Numbered from the stretch's first letter, positions 32,807-42,099 are shown. The stretch: 64,000 nt of DNA from Hymenobacter psychrophilus (GCF_900107135.1 NZ_FNOV01000003.1:186001-250000), one strand, 5' to 3'. Notes: a model not told the origin generated them from the letters alone. A program made the numbers and translations.

Positions 32807-33032
32807 GTAGCAGATAGCAGTTTAGCCCAGAGGTGGACAAATGTAGTATATTTATTGATAAACAATATATAATTATTGAAAAGGGAAAATTATATAATGA
32901 TAAGCAATGAATTTTCGGTTTGATTTTCAGTGCGATATAGTCAGTGAGAATTGTACCCGCGAGTAAGAACCCGCTCTGGCACCCCAGCAGTAGCAGTTGT
33001 ACTATTGCTCCTCTCATTCCTTCAAGCCCAAA

Positions 33033-34283
33033 ATGTCGCCGTTAATCAGCCGCCTCATCCGCTATACCTTGCTGATACTGGTAGCTACGGTCTCGTTCTG
33101 GTTCTCGCCGGCGCCGCTCACCGAGCACGAGTACTGCGGCACCTACCTGCACCTGAACTCCTTTGCTGGCTTTACGGCCAACTGCGACGGGTTTGAGTTT
33201 ATGGAAAGCGCCCGTTACCCCAGCCGGTTGCTGGCGCCGCGGGCCGTGCGCCAGTCGCGGCCGCTGTACGTGCTGCTGGGTACGTCCGTGGGCTATCCGG
33301 CCAGCTGGGCATTACGGGGCCTGGAAGCCGGCGGGTTGCTGCCGTCCGCCGTGGTGGCCAAACTGCCGGCCAAGTATCAGCCGCTGCTCGGTTTTTATAT
33401 CGGCTATGTGCTGCTGAATTTCGGGCTGTTGCTGGGGGCCATGCTGCTGTTACGGCATCTGTACTACCGCCTCACGGCCGGCCGGGGCCAACCGCTGGTG
33501 CTGGCCGCGTTGCTGGTGTTTCCGGTGTCGAACCAGGTTACCAAGGCTTTTTTCTGGACGGTGCATCAGCAGATGTTTACGCTGCTGGTGCCGCTGGCGC
33601 TACTCTGGTTGGCGTTGCAGTTGCGCGAACGGGCCCGCTGGCGGACGGCCTTACCCATTTTGGCACTACTGGGCGGCGGGCTGGCGCTACTTTACGGCAG
33701 CTTCGTGCTGGTGCTGCCCGTGCTGCTGTACGGCCTATGGCTGAAACGCCCGGAGACGTCCACCCCAAAACTGCTGGAGCAGGCGCTGGGGCTGATAATA
33801 CTGTTCACGCTACCCACGCTGCTCTGGATAGGGCTGCTGAAGCTGCGCGGCGTGGCCTACTACAACCACGAGGCCGAAACTTACCAGCAACTGGTGTGGC
33901 TGCGGGGCCTGTGGCAGCAGCCGCTCCCCAGTTTTCTGACGCAGGTGGGGGCCAACCTGGCGCGGTTCGGGGCCACGCTGCCGGCCATTGCGCCTTTCCT
34001 GGCCGCTACACTGGTGGCCGGGTGGTGGCTCCGGACAGCCAAACCACGGCAACCGCCCGTACCGATTGAGCTACCGGGTCTGTTGGGGCTGCTAGGGGGC
34101 TTCCTGGCCGCGCTGGGCTATTACCAGGAGCGCCTCACGTTTGCGCTGGTGCCGCTACTGCTGCTGGTAGTGGCGCTGGCGTTGGCCCGTCGGCCACCGG
34201 GCCGTTGCGGCACCGTGCTGCTGCTGGCCGCAGCCCTGGGCTGGCACGTCTGGCAGGTGCTCAGCTACGGGCCGTTTTCCTGA
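33033..34283 (+). CDS. Polytopic membrane protein, unknown
   Basis: 416 residues with about nine TM helices. A Leu-rich N-terminal helix is followed by a short extracytoplasmic loop with three cysteines ('HEYCGTYLHLNSF', 'ANCDGFEFMESARYPSR'). Gene features recall GT-C type membrane glycosyltransferases or polymerases (a loop after TM1, then many helices), but no clear motif is visible and I leave it unassigned. I chose the ATG at 33033; an in-frame TTG 36 nt earlier is weaker. Divergent from the DUF2975 operon across an AT-rich gap. Confidence 0.6.
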   Translation: MSPLISRLIRYTLLILVATVSFWFSPAPLTEHEYCGTYLHLNSFAGFTANCDGFEFMESARYPSRLLAPRAVRQSRPLYVLLGTSVGYPASWALRGLEAGGLLPSAVVAKLPAKYQPLLGFYIGYVLLNFGLLLGAMLLLRHLYYRLTAGRGQPLVLAALLVFPVSNQVTKAFFWTVHQQMFTLLVPLALLWLALQLRERARWRTALPILALLGGGLALLYGSFVLVLPVLLYGLWLKRPETSTPKLLEQALGLIILFTLPTLLWIGLLKLRGVAYYNHEAETYQQLVWLRGLWQQPLPSFLTQVGANLARFGATLPAIAPFLAATLVAGWWLRTAKPRQPPVPIELPGLLGLLGGFLAALGYYQERLTFALVPLLLLVVALALARRPPGRCGTVLLLAAALGWHVWQVLSYGPFS

Positions 34284-34390
34284 TGCTGTACAGGCAGTCG
34301 GGTACGCCCTATATGCCTGCAGATGTGAGGAGTGGCGAAGTTAAAGCAAACCGCTAGGTTTAGGCATCCTTTCCCCTTTTCCTTCTTTAT

Positions 34391-35320
34391 ATGAGCGCAC
34401 TCTACTACCAACCTTCCGGCCGCTTCACTGTGGGCGGCATCATCCTGTTATTGCTGGGGGGCCTGCTGGCCGCCGTGCCGCTGGCCTTGGCCTACATCTA
34501 CGGAGTATGGTACATCCCTTTTATCTACCTCAATTTCTTCTTTACCCTGATTTTTGCGGGGCTGTTGGGCTGGGTGCTGCAGAAGCTGGTGCGGGCCGGC
34601 CGCATCCGCAACCCCACTCTGGCCGGGCTACTGGGTGCGCTGGTGGGCATATGGGCCTGGTACGTGCAGTGGTGCGTGTACATCACGCTGCTGGCCGGCT
34701 CGGGCGAAGTCGAGAAGTTTGGCAGCAGTTTCTCGGTAGCTCACACGGCCTTCGAGTTCGAGGCCTTTCTGTACTACCTGACCAATCCCGGCGAAGTGCT
34801 GAGCATTCTGCCTGCCCTGGCCGAAAACGGTACCTGGAGTATCTCCAAACTGGTCGTGAGTGGTGTGTTGCTGTACCTGGTCTGGCTGGCTGAGTTTGTG
34901 ATTATCGTCGTCATCAACTGGTTTATGCCCCGTAGCGAAGCCCGGCACCCCTACTCAGAAATGGCCGGCCAATGGGCCGAAAAAGTCACCCTGCCCCGCC
35001 AAGCCGCCCATTTTGCCGATCCTACCGCCACCCGCACCGCCCTCGAAACTGCCGACTGGAACCACCTGCAACTCCGCCCCGCCGAACTCTCGGATACAGC
35101 CTCGCACGGCCGCCTGCACTTCTATCGGGCCCCAGCCGACCTGGACTGCTGCTACCTCTCGCTCGAAAATGTCGCCTTTGAGCTGGATAAAGATGGTAAG
35201 TCGACCGAAAAAACCACCGACGTGCTCGAGTACCTGCGCGTGCCGCCCCAGGCTTTCCAGGAGCTAAATGCCCGCTTCAGCGCCGCCGAGGAGCTGCGGC
35301 AGAAGCCAGCTGACGCCTGA
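34391..35320 (+). CDS. Membrane protein with C-terminal soluble domain, unknown
   Basis: 309 residues: four or five TM helices in the first 190 ('VGGIILLLLGGLLAAVPLAL', 'FFFTLIFAGLLGWVLQKLV', 'LVVSGVLLYLVWLAEFVIIV'), then about 110 soluble residues with acidic and Ala-rich stretches and a pair of Cys ('DLDCCYLSLENVAFEL'). No family recognised. Codon use matches the neighbours. It is followed by a clear terminator at 35403-35453. A role in the envelope is all that can be said. Confidence 0.6.
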   Translation: MSALYYQPSGRFTVGGIILLLLGGLLAAVPLALAYIYGVWYIPFIYLNFFFTLIFAGLLGWVLQKLVRAGRIRNPTLAGLLGALVGIWAWYVQWCVYITLLAGSGEVEKFGSSFSVAHTAFEFEAFLYYLTNPGEVLSILPALAENGTWSISKLVVSGVLLYLVWLAEFVIIVVINWFMPRSEARHPYSEMAGQWAEKVTLPRQAAHFADPTATRTALETADWNHLQLRPAELSDTASHGRLHFYRAPADLDCCYLSLENVAFELDKDGKSTEKTTDVLEYLRVPPQAFQELNARFSAAEELRQKPADA

Positions 35321-35402
35321 GCCACTACAGACGACGTTTACCGGTTGGTTAGCCCCGGCAAAACAGAATATTAGCAGATGAGCTACCGCTGAACGAATAT
35401 AA

Positions 35403-35453
35403 CCCCAACGGGGCGACACCAATCATTCCACAGATTGTGTCGCCTCGTTGGGG
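35403..35453. terminator. Terminator hairpin after the membrane gene
   Basis: 17-bp arms 35403-35419 and 35437-35453 with one wobble, followed by CTTTT. Confidence 0.85.
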
Positions 35454-35542
35454 CTTTTGATGTGGGGGCACGGATGATTTCTGCCACTCTGCAGCCCCAT
35501 TACGGCTACACTGCCAATGGTTCGGATAACCAGTCAGCTAGC

Positions 35543-36370
35543 CTACAGTTGCTTTATGAAACCCAGGCCCGAGTAGGCGTGGCCGTTCACGTTCAGCCCC
35601 TGCACCGGAAATACCGCTAGGCCGGTGCGACTGGTAGTTTTGTGCAGTTGCGGCACCAAAATACCCACTGCCGCACCTACCGTGTAGCCCACAATGTTAT
35701 CGGACAGAAAGTGCTTCCCGGCTTTGAGGCGGAAATAGCCCGTGGCAGCCGGCACCAGCGCCGCCGCGCCCCACACGAAGGGCCGGGCCGCCGAGCCGGG
35801 GTTGAAATCGTGGTACACCTTGGCGGCGAAGAAAGTAGCTGCCGCCGTATTGGCGGTGTGGCCGGCAAAAAATGAGTTGGTAGCAATGTTACCGGTTCGC
35901 TTCTCAGAGTCGCCCTCGGGGCCGTAGAGATAGGGGCGGTAGCGGTACACGTTGCCGGCCGTAAGCGTAAAGGCAGCATTGGAGGCGGCCATAGTCTGCA
36001 GATACAGCCCCAGCACCTGCCCGTAACGGTTGCGCACGTCGCTATCCAGCGCCAGCAGGCCCGGCGCCAGCAGCAGCGTCGGATACACGATAAAGTCGCT
36101 GGCGGTCTGGGCACGGCTGCTGTAGTTGCCGGCCGAAAACCGGTCGAATTTGGGCACATCCTGCTTATTAAGGGCGGCCAGCCCAGCCAGGTCCAGGCCG
36201 TTCTTCTTGGAAATCAGCAGCAGCCCCAGGCCACTGAGTGCCCCCAGGCCCGCCGTAACGGGTGCATCGACGCTGAATTGAGTACGGTAAGGTGAGCGGG
36301 GCCGCTGGGCCTGTGCATCGGCCAGGGGCAGCAGCGGCAACAGTAGTAGTGGGGTAAAGCGTTTCTTCAT
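35543..36370 (-). CDS. Exported PAP2-family phosphatase
   Basis: 275 residues with a signal peptide (cleavage near 'DAQAQ'). The three PAP2 motifs are present in modified form: 'NVYRYRPY' for KxxxxxxRP, 'SFFAGHTANTA' for PSGH, and 'RLKAGKHFLSDNIVG' for SRxxxxxHxxxD. The catalytic His residues are kept; the first-motif Lys is not obvious. Such proteins remove phosphate from lipid phosphates such as undecaprenyl pyrophosphate, or act on other phosphomonoesters. It probably sits in the periplasm or membrane. It is divergent from metK. Confidence 0.85.
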   Translation of the reverse strand: MKKRFTPLLLLPLLPLADAQAQRPRSPYRTQFSVDAPVTAGLGALSGLGLLLISKKNGLDLAGLAALNKQDVPKFDRFSAGNYSSRAQTASDFIVYPTLLLAPGLLALDSDVRNRYGQVLGLYLQTMAASNAAFTLTAGNVYRYRPYLYGPEGDSEKRTGNIATNSFFAGHTANTAAATFFAAKVYHDFNPGSAARPFVWGAAALVPAATGYFRLKAGKHFLSDNIVGYTVGAAVGILVPQLHKTTSRTGLAVFPVQGLNVNGHAYSGLGFIKQL

Positions 36371-36505
36371 GGACGGGGTAGAGCAGTAGCGGAAAAAGGG
36401 TACTGATCAGCTAAACGAAAACGCTGCCTGGCGGTTGAGGTTCTCTTGCGCAACTACCCACCAAGTTTGGCGGCCGATGGCTGGTATCAACCACCGGAAA
36501 TCTTG

Positions 36506-36513
36506 TAGCTTTG
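36506..36513 (+). promoter_or_regulatory. metK promoter -7 box (TAGCTTTG)
   Basis: TAnnTTTG element 75 nt before the metK ATG; the start of transcription is predicted at about 36518. Confidence 0.55.
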
Positions 36514-36516
36514 CGG

Positions 36517-36549
36517 CCCTGCCCGGCCAATTGCCGGCGTGGGGCAGGG
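36517..36549 (+). promoter_or_regulatory. 5' leader hairpin of metK
   Basis: CCCTGCC (36517-36523) pairs with GGCAGGG (36543-36549) and CGGC (36524-36527) with GCCG (36533-36536), with a 6-nt bulge. It sits at the predicted 5' end of the message. Confidence 0.45.
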
Positions 36550-36587
36550 GCTACCGGCCTCTCGCGTACTTCTACCCTTCTTAGCTG

Positions 36588-37850
36588 ATGCCCTACCTGT
36601 TCACTTCCGAATCCGTTTCGGAAGGCCACCCGGATAAAGTAGCCGACCAGATTTCCGATGCTATCCTCGACGAGTACCTGCGCCAGGACCCCGCCGCCAA
36701 GGTGGCCTGCGAAACGCTGGTAACCACTGATTTTGCCCTTGTGGCCGGTGAAATAAAGTCAACGGCACACGTAGATGCCGAGCCCATCATCCGCGAGGTT
36801 ATACGCCGCATCGGCTACAACAAGCCCGAATACCTGTTCAACGCCGACACCTGCGAGGTGATGAACCGCCTGCACGCGCAGTCGCCCGACATCAATCAGG
36901 GCGTGGTACGCGCTACTGCCGAGGAGCAGGGCGCCGGCGACCAGGGCATGATGTTCGGTTACGCCACCCGCGAAACGGCCAACTACATGCCCCTGGCCCT
37001 CGACCTGTCGCACCGCCTGCTGCGCGAGTTGTCGGCTATCCGCAAGGAAGGCCGCGAGATGACTTACCTGCGCCCCGACGCCAAAAGCCAGGTTACCATT
37101 CGCTACGCCGACGACAATACGCCCGAGGCTATTGAAACCATCGTGGTCAGCACCCAGCACGACGAATTCGACGCCGACGAGGACACGATGCTGCGCCGCA
37201 TCGAGCAGGATATCAAAACCATCCTCATCCCCCGCGTGAAGGCTCAGCTCGACGCCAACACCCAGGCGCTATTTACCGACAGCATCATCCACCACATCAA
37301 CCCCACGGGTAAGTTCGTTATCGGCGGCCCTCACGGTGACTCGGGCCTGACAGGCCGCAAAATCATCGTAGACACTTACGGCGGCAAGGGTGCTCACGGT
37401 GGCGGCGCCTTCTCGGGCAAAGATTCGAGCAAGGTTGACCGCTCGGCGGCCTACGCGGCCCGTCACATCGCCAAAAACCTGGTAGCAGCCGGCGTAGCCG
37501 ACCAGGTACTGGTGCAGGTGGCCTATGCCATTGGTGTGGCCGAGCCGGTGGGCGTGTTCGTAACTACCTACGGCACCACCCAAGCCACCAACGGCAGCGG
37601 CGAAAAGCTCACCGATGGCCAGATTGCCCGGAAAGTGCAGAGCTTGTTCGACCTGCGCCCCTACGCCATCGTGCAGCGCTTGGGACTGCAGAATCCTATT
37701 TTCGCCGAGTCGGCTGCCTATGGCCACATGGGCCGCGAGGCCGGTACCAAGCAGGTACAAATGCCCGACGGCAGCACCAAAACCGTTGAAACCTTTACCT
37801 GGGAAAAGCTCGACTACGTGGACAGAATTAAGGCCGAGTTCGGTCTGTAA
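36588..37850 (+). CDS. metK: S-adenosylmethionine synthetase
   Basis: 420 residues; makes S-adenosylmethionine from methionine and ATP in the cytoplasm. Hallmarks: 'SVSEGHPDKVADQISDAILD' near the N-terminus, 'GAGDQGMMFGYA' and the phosphate loop 'YGGKGAHGGGAFSGKD' with the Lys and Asp of the active site. It is slightly longer than the E. coli enzyme because of an insert after 'KEGREMTYLRPDAKSQV'. Monocistronic, with a -7 box and leader hairpin upstream and a UUCG terminator behind it. Supplies the SAM used by ahcY's substrates and by the methyltransferases in this window. Confidence 0.97.
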   Translation: MPYLFTSESVSEGHPDKVADQISDAILDEYLRQDPAAKVACETLVTTDFALVAGEIKSTAHVDAEPIIREVIRRIGYNKPEYLFNADTCEVMNRLHAQSPDINQGVVRATAEEQGAGDQGMMFGYATRETANYMPLALDLSHRLLRELSAIRKEGREMTYLRPDAKSQVTIRYADDNTPEAIETIVVSTQHDEFDADEDTMLRRIEQDIKTILIPRVKAQLDANTQALFTDSIIHHINPTGKFVIGGPHGDSGLTGRKIIVDTYGGKGAHGGGAFSGKDSSKVDRSAAYAARHIAKNLVAAGVADQVLVQVAYAIGVAEPVGVFVTTYGTTQATNGSGEKLTDGQIARKVQSLFDLRPYAIVQRLGLQNPIFAESAAYGHMGREAGTKQVQMPDGSTKTVETFTWEKLDYVDRIKAEFGL

Positions 37851-37872
37851 ACTGTTTGCTTAACCCGCAAAA

Positions 37873-37900
37873 AGCCCCGCCTGATTCGTCAGGCGGGGCT
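37873..37900. terminator. Bidirectional terminator with TTCG tetraloop
   Basis: Perfect 12-bp stem (37873-37884 with 37889-37900), TTCG loop, A-run before and T-run after. Serves metK and hpf, which are convergent. Confidence 0.95.
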
Positions 37901-37935
37901 TTTTGTATTGTGGGCTGGCAGTTATTAACGCAGCT

Positions 37936-38235
37936 CTAGTAGTTCACCAGCTTCTCCTTATGCTTCACCAGCTGACGGCGCATGGCCTCGTAGCAGGCAT
38001 CGGTAGCGGCTTCAAAAGTAGGGGCATCTTCCTCGCAGAACAGCGTGTTGCCGGGCACCATCAGCTTGATTTCTACAGTCTTGTTGGCAATCCCGTCTTT
38101 GTTATTGACTTTTAGAATGACCTCGCCCTCCGTAATGCGGTCGAAGAAGGTTTCGAGCTTGTTGAGGCGTTGCTGAATGAAATCGAGCAGGGGCTGGCCG
38201 GCGTCAAAATGCACCGAGTTGATCTGTACTTTCAT
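37936..38235 (-). CDS. hpf: Ribosome hibernation-promoting factor (HPF/RaiA)
   Basis: 99 residues, the short form. 'VQINSVHFDAGQPLLDFIQQRLNKLETFFDRI' is the first strand and helix of the HPF fold; 'GEVILKVNNKDG' and 'KTVEIKLMVPG' follow; and the second helix has 'TFEAATDACYEAMRRQLVKHKEK' with the basic surface that binds 16S rRNA. It binds the 30S decoding area in stationary phase. It follows xerC in the same direction with a 33-bp gap. Confidence 0.92.
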   Translation of the reverse strand: MKVQINSVHFDAGQPLLDFIQQRLNKLETFFDRITEGEVILKVNNKDGIANKTVEIKLMVPGNTLFCEEDAPTFEAATDACYEAMRRQLVKHKEKLVNY

Positions 38236-38268
38236 CGACTAGGGGGTTAATGGTAAACAATAAACCAA

Positions 38269-39156
38269 TCAGGCCTTGGGGTGGGCCTTCTCGAAAACGG
38301 ACTTCAATCGGTCGATACTCAGGTGAGTGTACACCTGCGTGGCAGCTAAGTTGGCGTGTCCGAGCAATTCTTTAATGGCATTCAAATCAGCTCCTTTACC
38401 CAACAGATGCGTGGCGAAGGAGTGGCGTAACACGTGCGGATGCTGCTGGCCCGAAGCCGTGGTTATCTGACTCAGATAATGCTTCACGGTGCGGTAAACC
38501 AACTTTTCGTACAGCGGCTCGCCTTTATCCGTAACGAGAAGTGGGCCGGTGGTGTTGCCGCCATTACCGAACTCGTGCCGCTGCCGGGCTATATATTGCT
38601 CCAGCACCCGTACTAAGCTGGGGTTGAGCGGCACTACTCGCTGCTTGTTGCCCTTGCCCGTTACGCGCACTGTACCGCCGGGCAAGCTCAAATCAGCCGG
38701 CCGAATGCCCATCAATTCCGAGAGGCGCATGCCAGTACCGTAGAGCAACTCCAGAATCAGCTGGTCGCGGGCCCCGCCAAAGGTGTCCGGAAAGGCGAAG
38801 GAGTTGAGCAGGTGGTTCAGGCTCTCCTCGGGCACAAAATCGGGCAGTTTCTTGGCCGTTTTGGGCGAGGTGATGCGCAGCATCGGGTTCTTTTGCACAT
38901 CCCCGGTGCGCAACAGGTAACTGTAGTAGGAGCGCAGGCAGGCAATTTTCCGGTTCACAGTGCGCGGGTCGAGCTGCTGCTGCATCAACTCTACTACCCA
39001 GGAACGGATGAGCGTGTGGTCGGCCTTGGTGGGGTCGTCGAGTTCGTAGGTAGCCTTGAGAAATCCGCTGAACTGCCGCAAATCCGTTTGGTACGATACT
39101 ACCGTGTGTGGGCTGTACCGCTTCTCGAAGCGTAGGTAATCGAAAAACAGCTCCAT
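38269..39156 (-). CDS. xerC: Tyrosine recombinase XerC
   Basis: 295 residues from the ATG at 39156. N-terminal SAM-like domain ('YLRFEKRYSPHTVVSYQTDL') and catalytic domain with all six conserved residues: Arg144, Lys168, His241, Arg244, His267 and Tyr276. It resolves chromosome dimers at dif, with XerD as usual partner. Placement between rpsU and hpf is conserved in Bacteroidota and identifies it as the core XerC rather than an element integrase. An ATG two codons upstream is also possible. Confidence 0.93.
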   Translation of the reverse strand: MELFFDYLRFEKRYSPHTVVSYQTDLRQFSGFLKATYELDDPTKADHTLIRSWVVELMQQQLDPRTVNRKIACLRSYYSYLLRTGDVQKNPMLRITSPKTAKKLPDFVPEESLNHLLNSFAFPDTFGGARDQLILELLYGTGMRLSELMGIRPADLSLPGGTVRVTGKGNKQRVVPLNPSLVRVLEQYIARQRHEFGNGGNTTGPLLVTDKGEPLYEKLVYRTVKHYLSQITTASGQQHPHVLRHSFATHLLGKGADLNAIKELLGHANLAATQVYTHLSIDRLKSVFEKAHPKA

Positions 39157-39236
39157 AAACAAGCAACAACTAGAGGCTAGATAGCCAATGTAGGCAATTC
39201 AACTCAGCAAACAAACCGACCGGCCGAAACGCGAGA

Positions 39237-39276
39237 AACCCGGCTGATTCGCTTAGAGGAGCGAATCAGCCGGGTT
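39237..39276 (-). terminator. Terminator between rpsU and xerC
   Basis: Perfect 17-bp arms 39237-39253 and 39260-39276, 6-nt loop, directly downstream of rpsU. Confidence 0.8.
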
Positions 39277-39313
39277 GCATGACGCGGGTAGCAGCTAAGC
39301 CGCTAACCGAGCT

Positions 39314-39514
39314 CTACTTGGGGTCAGCATCAGGACCGTAAGTAGAAAGCTTGTAGATGGCCTTCTGCTTCTGCTTGCGGTTGGTGATGGAAGGTTTTTG
39401 GAAGAAAGTGCGACGACGCAGTTCCTTCAGAACGCCGGTGCGCTCGAACTTCTTCTTGAAGCGCTTGAGTGCGCGGTCAACCGACTCGTTTTCTTTGATT
39501 TGGACGATGAGCAT
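39314..39514 (-). CDS. rpsU: 30S ribosomal protein bS21
   Basis: 66 residues, very basic. '[39 protein letters not shown]' matches the N-terminal two-thirds of bS21, with the family's R/K-rich helix pair; the tail '[18 protein letters not shown]' is the Bacteroidota form. bS21 lies near the 3' end of 16S rRNA. In Bacteroidota the rRNA tail is sequestered and Shine-Dalgarno use is weak, which fits the lack of SD sites in this window. The best promoter in the window (39553-39582) precedes it. Confidence 0.95.
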   Translation of the reverse strand: MLIVQIKENESVDRALKRFKKKFERTGVLKELRRRTFFQKPSITNRKQKQKAIYKLSTYGPDADPK

Positions 39515-39552
39515 ATCAGCAGTGAACTTGGAAAATCAACTATGAAGGGCCG

Positions 39553-39582
39553 CAAAGATAAGGAACCCTCTGTAATAATCAA
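39553..39582 (-). promoter_or_regulatory. rpsU promoter, TTG-N19-TATCTTTG
   Basis: On the minus strand a TTG (complement of 39580-39582) lies exactly 19 nt before TATCTTTG (39553-39560). This is the consensus spacing of Bacteroidota sigma-A promoters and predicts a leader of about 35 nt. Confidence 0.8.
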
Positions 39583-39738
39583 TCACGGCTTGCACTGATT
39601 TTTCGCTGACTGGAATGACGTTACGCTACCGGGCTTCCAGTTATTGGGGGTATATAACCTAGCCAGCTATAAAATCAACCTGAACCTTAGGTGGCCCAAA
39701 CCAGCGTATTCAGCGAAAAAATCAACGCAAACAGTGCT

Positions 39739-40878
39739 TTACTTCAGAATGGCCCGGGCAATAACGAGCTTCTGAATTTCGGAGGTGCCTTCGCCAATGG
39801 TGCAGAGTTTGGCGTCGCGGTAGTACTTCTCGGCCGGGTAATCTTTGGTATAGCCGTAGCCGCCAAAAATCTGCACGCCCTCGTTGGCTACGCGTACGCT
39901 CACCTCGGAGGCATACAGCTTGGCCATGGCCGACTCCAGGTTTACATTCAGGCCGCGGTCCTTCATATCGGCGGCGCGGTAGGTGAGTAGCGAAGCCGCT
40001 TCAATTTCGGTAGCCATATCAGCCAGCTTAAAGCTGATAGCCTGGAAGTTGCTGATTGGCTGGTTGAACTGGTGACGCTCTTTGGAATACTGCAGCGCAG
40101 CCTCATACGCTCCCTGGGCAATACCAAGGCTCAGGGCCGCAATACTGATGCGGCCACCGTCGAGCACCTTAAGCGACTGCACGAAACCGTCGCCTACTTT
40201 GCCAATTACGTTTTCCTTAGGCACCCGGCAGTCGGTGAAAATTAGCTCGGTGGTTTCCGAAGCCCGCATGCCCAGCTTGTCTTCCTTACGACCAGCTGCA
40301 AAACCGGGCGTACCCCGCTCCACGATAAAGGCCGTCATGCCCCGCGAGTCGCCTACCTCGCCCGTACGGGCAATTACAACGGCCACGTTACCGGATTTGC
40401 CGTGGGTGATAAAGTTTTTGGCCCCGTTGAGCACGTAATAGTCGCCATCTTCAACGGCCACGGTACGCATGTTGCCGGCATCAGAGCCCGTGTTAGGCTC
40501 CGTCAGCCCCCAGGCCCCGATCCACTCGCCCGAAGCCAGCTTGGGCAAATACTTGTGCTTCTGCTCCTCGGAGGCATGCTGCAGAATGTGGCCGGTGCAA
40601 AGCGAGTTGTGGGCGGCCATGCTCAAACCAATGCTACCGTCAATCTTGGACAGTTCAGCAATGGCCGTTACATACTCCACGTAGCCAAAACCGGCCCCAC
40701 CGTATTCCTGTGGCACGAGTACGCCCATCAGGCCCAGTTCGCCGAGCTTATGGAATACCTCCTTTGGGAATTCCTGCGACTCATCCCATTCCATCATGCG
40801 GGGCTTGATGTGCTGGGCGCCAAAGTCGCGCACCATCTGGGCAATCATGGTTTGATTTTCGGTAGCTACCAGTTCCAT
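39739..40878 (-). CDS. Acyl-CoA dehydrogenase
   Basis: 379 residues. FAD-dependent oxidation of acyl-CoA to trans-2-enoyl-CoA. '[17 protein letters not shown]' and '[10 protein letters not shown]' are the FAD/substrate loops; '[21 protein letters not shown]' is the central helix; '[34 protein letters not shown]' includes the usual catalytic Glu before 'GTSEIQ'. Length is typical of a short-chain enzyme. I chose the ATG at 40878, since the fold starts with '[10 protein letters not shown]'. A TACTTTTG promoter box is at 40955-40962. It feeds fatty-acid or branched-chain amino-acid breakdown. Confidence 0.93.
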   Translation of the reverse strand: MELVATENQTMIAQMVRDFGAQHIKPRMMEWDESQEFPKEVFHKLGELGLMGVLVPQEYGGAGFGYVEYVTAIAELSKIDGSIGLSMAAHNSLCTGHILQHASEEQKHKYLPKLASGEWIGAWGLTEPNTGSDAGNMRTVAVEDGDYYVLNGAKNFITHGKSGNVAVVIARTGEVGDSRGMTAFIVERGTPGFAAGRKEDKLGMRASETTELIFTDCRVPKENVIGKVGDGFVQSLKVLDGGRISIAALSLGIAQGAYEAALQYSKERHQFNQPISNFQAISFKLADMATEIEAASLLTYRAADMKDRGLNVNLESAMAKLYASEVSVRVANEGVQIFGGYGYTKDYPAEKYYRDAKLCTIGEGTSEIQKLVIARAILK

Positions 40879-40954
40879 AAGTAAGGGGTGGGTGGGGTGT
40901 TTGAAAGAAGTCGGGCGGGACTGATACAACCAGTAAAGCCCAACTTTGGGTTTG

Positions 40955-40962
40955 CAAAAGTA
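40955..40962 (-). promoter_or_regulatory. -7 box (TACTTTTG) for the acyl-CoA dehydrogenase
   Basis: TAnnTTTG element on the minus strand, 77 nt before the start codon. Confidence 0.5.
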
Positions 40963-41130
40963 CGATTTTACACCCGGCTCTGCCAGTACAGGATTCTGAC
41001 TAGAAAGCCCTTCGATTTTGATAGGCCCGGTTTATTCGGTTTCTTTGATGGTTCTTAAACAAATACTATCCGGCTAGAGCGGAGTATTTTGTTTGATTTT
41101 TTCATTTGAACCCGGCCTGAGCCGGTTTGC

Positions 41131-42099
41131 ATGCCTCACTCCCTGCTTCGTCGCCTCCTAACGCTTTGGCTGCTGTGCCTCCCGGCCGCACTATGGCTAG
41201 GTTCCTGCTCCGCTGCCCGCGTACATCAGCAAAATATTCTGTTCCGTACCGACGGAGCCGGCCGCATAGATACAGCCCGGCTACGCGACGTAGTAAACCG
41301 GGCCGAACGCAATTACATTATTCAACCCAACGACTACATCGAGGTGCGGGTGTATACCAACGAAGGCGAACGAATCCTCGATCCTAATGGGGAGTTGCAA
41401 TTTGGTATTCAGGGTGCCGCTGGTGGAGTCGGTGGAAATGCAGGTGCCGGCCGCTCGGCAGGTACAGGCGTTGCTGGCGGCCGCCAGCAGCAGGGCCAAG
41501 GCCAAGGCCAGCAGCAGAACCAGCAGGGCTACAATGTATTTTTGGTGCAGCACGATGGTGTAGTACGCCTACCAATGGTGAACTACCAGCGTTTGGCTGG
41601 CCTGAGTTTGCTGCAGGCCGACAGTCTGTTACAGATCAAATACACCGAATTCTACAAAGGTGTATTTGTGGCCACGCGGGTAACTAACAACCGTATTTTT
41701 GTACTCGGGGCCACTTCCGGGGGCTCGGGCCAGGTCATTCAGATGTCCAACGACAATATGAATCTGCTGGAGGTACTGGCCACGGCCGGCGGTATCGACG
41801 GGGCTTTTGTGGGTACTACGGCCACCGGCCGGGCCGGCCGCGCCGACAATATCCGTCTGATCCGGGGCAGTCTTAAAAATCCCCAAGTCCAGATTATTAA
41901 TCTGACGACGATTGATGGTATGCGCCGGGCCAACCTGCAGGTGGAACCCAACGATATTATTTATGTTGAACCCATCCGTCGGCCTTTCTATGAAGGCCTG
42001 CAGGATATTACACCTTTATTTGCCATCGTTAGCAGTATCACGTCTATTGTGACAACTGTTTTTCTGATCCAAGAAATAAACCGGAGGAGCAATCAGTAA
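41131..42099 (+). CDS. Polysaccharide export lipoprotein (Wza/BexD-like)
   Basis: 322 residues. Signal with lipobox 'LGSCS', Poly_export domain ('IIQPNDYIEVRVYTNEG', then 'VFLVQHDGVVRLPMVNYQRLAGLSLLQADSLLQ'), an SLBB-like region ('NRIFVLGATSGGSG') and 'NLQVEPNDIIYVEP'. The C-terminal hydrophobic helix 'ITPLFAIVSSITSIVTTVFLIQ' would cross the outer membrane as in Wza. A low-complexity Gly/Ala then Gln/Gly insert (residues about 92-135) interrupts the export domain. First gene of the EPS operon; 30 bp to the BY-kinase gene. Confidence 0.88.
   Translation: MPHSLLRRLLTLWLLCLPAALWLGSCSAARVHQQNILFRTDGAGRIDTARLRDVVNRAERNYIIQPNDYIEVRVYTNEGERILDPNGELQFGIQGAAGGVGGNAGAGRSAGTGVAGGRQQQGQGQGQQQNQQGYNVFLVQHDGVVRLPMVNYQRLAGLSLLQADSLLQIKYTEFYKGVFVATRVTNNRIFVLGATSGGSGQVIQMSNDNMNLLEVLATAGGIDGAFVGTTATGRAGRADNIRLIRGSLKNPQVQIINLTTIDGMRRANLQVEPNDIIYVEPIRRPFYEGLQDITPLFAIVSSITSIVTTVFLIQEINRRSNQ

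Noticed and set aside
36371..36587. SAM riboswitch upstream of metK
   Set aside because: I looked for the SAM-I and SAM-II core blocks and did not find them; only a simple hairpin is present, reported separately.
38269..39156. XerC as an integrase of a mobile element
   Set aside because: Its place between rpsU and hpf and all-core neighbours fit the chromosomal XerC; no attachment-site repeats seen.
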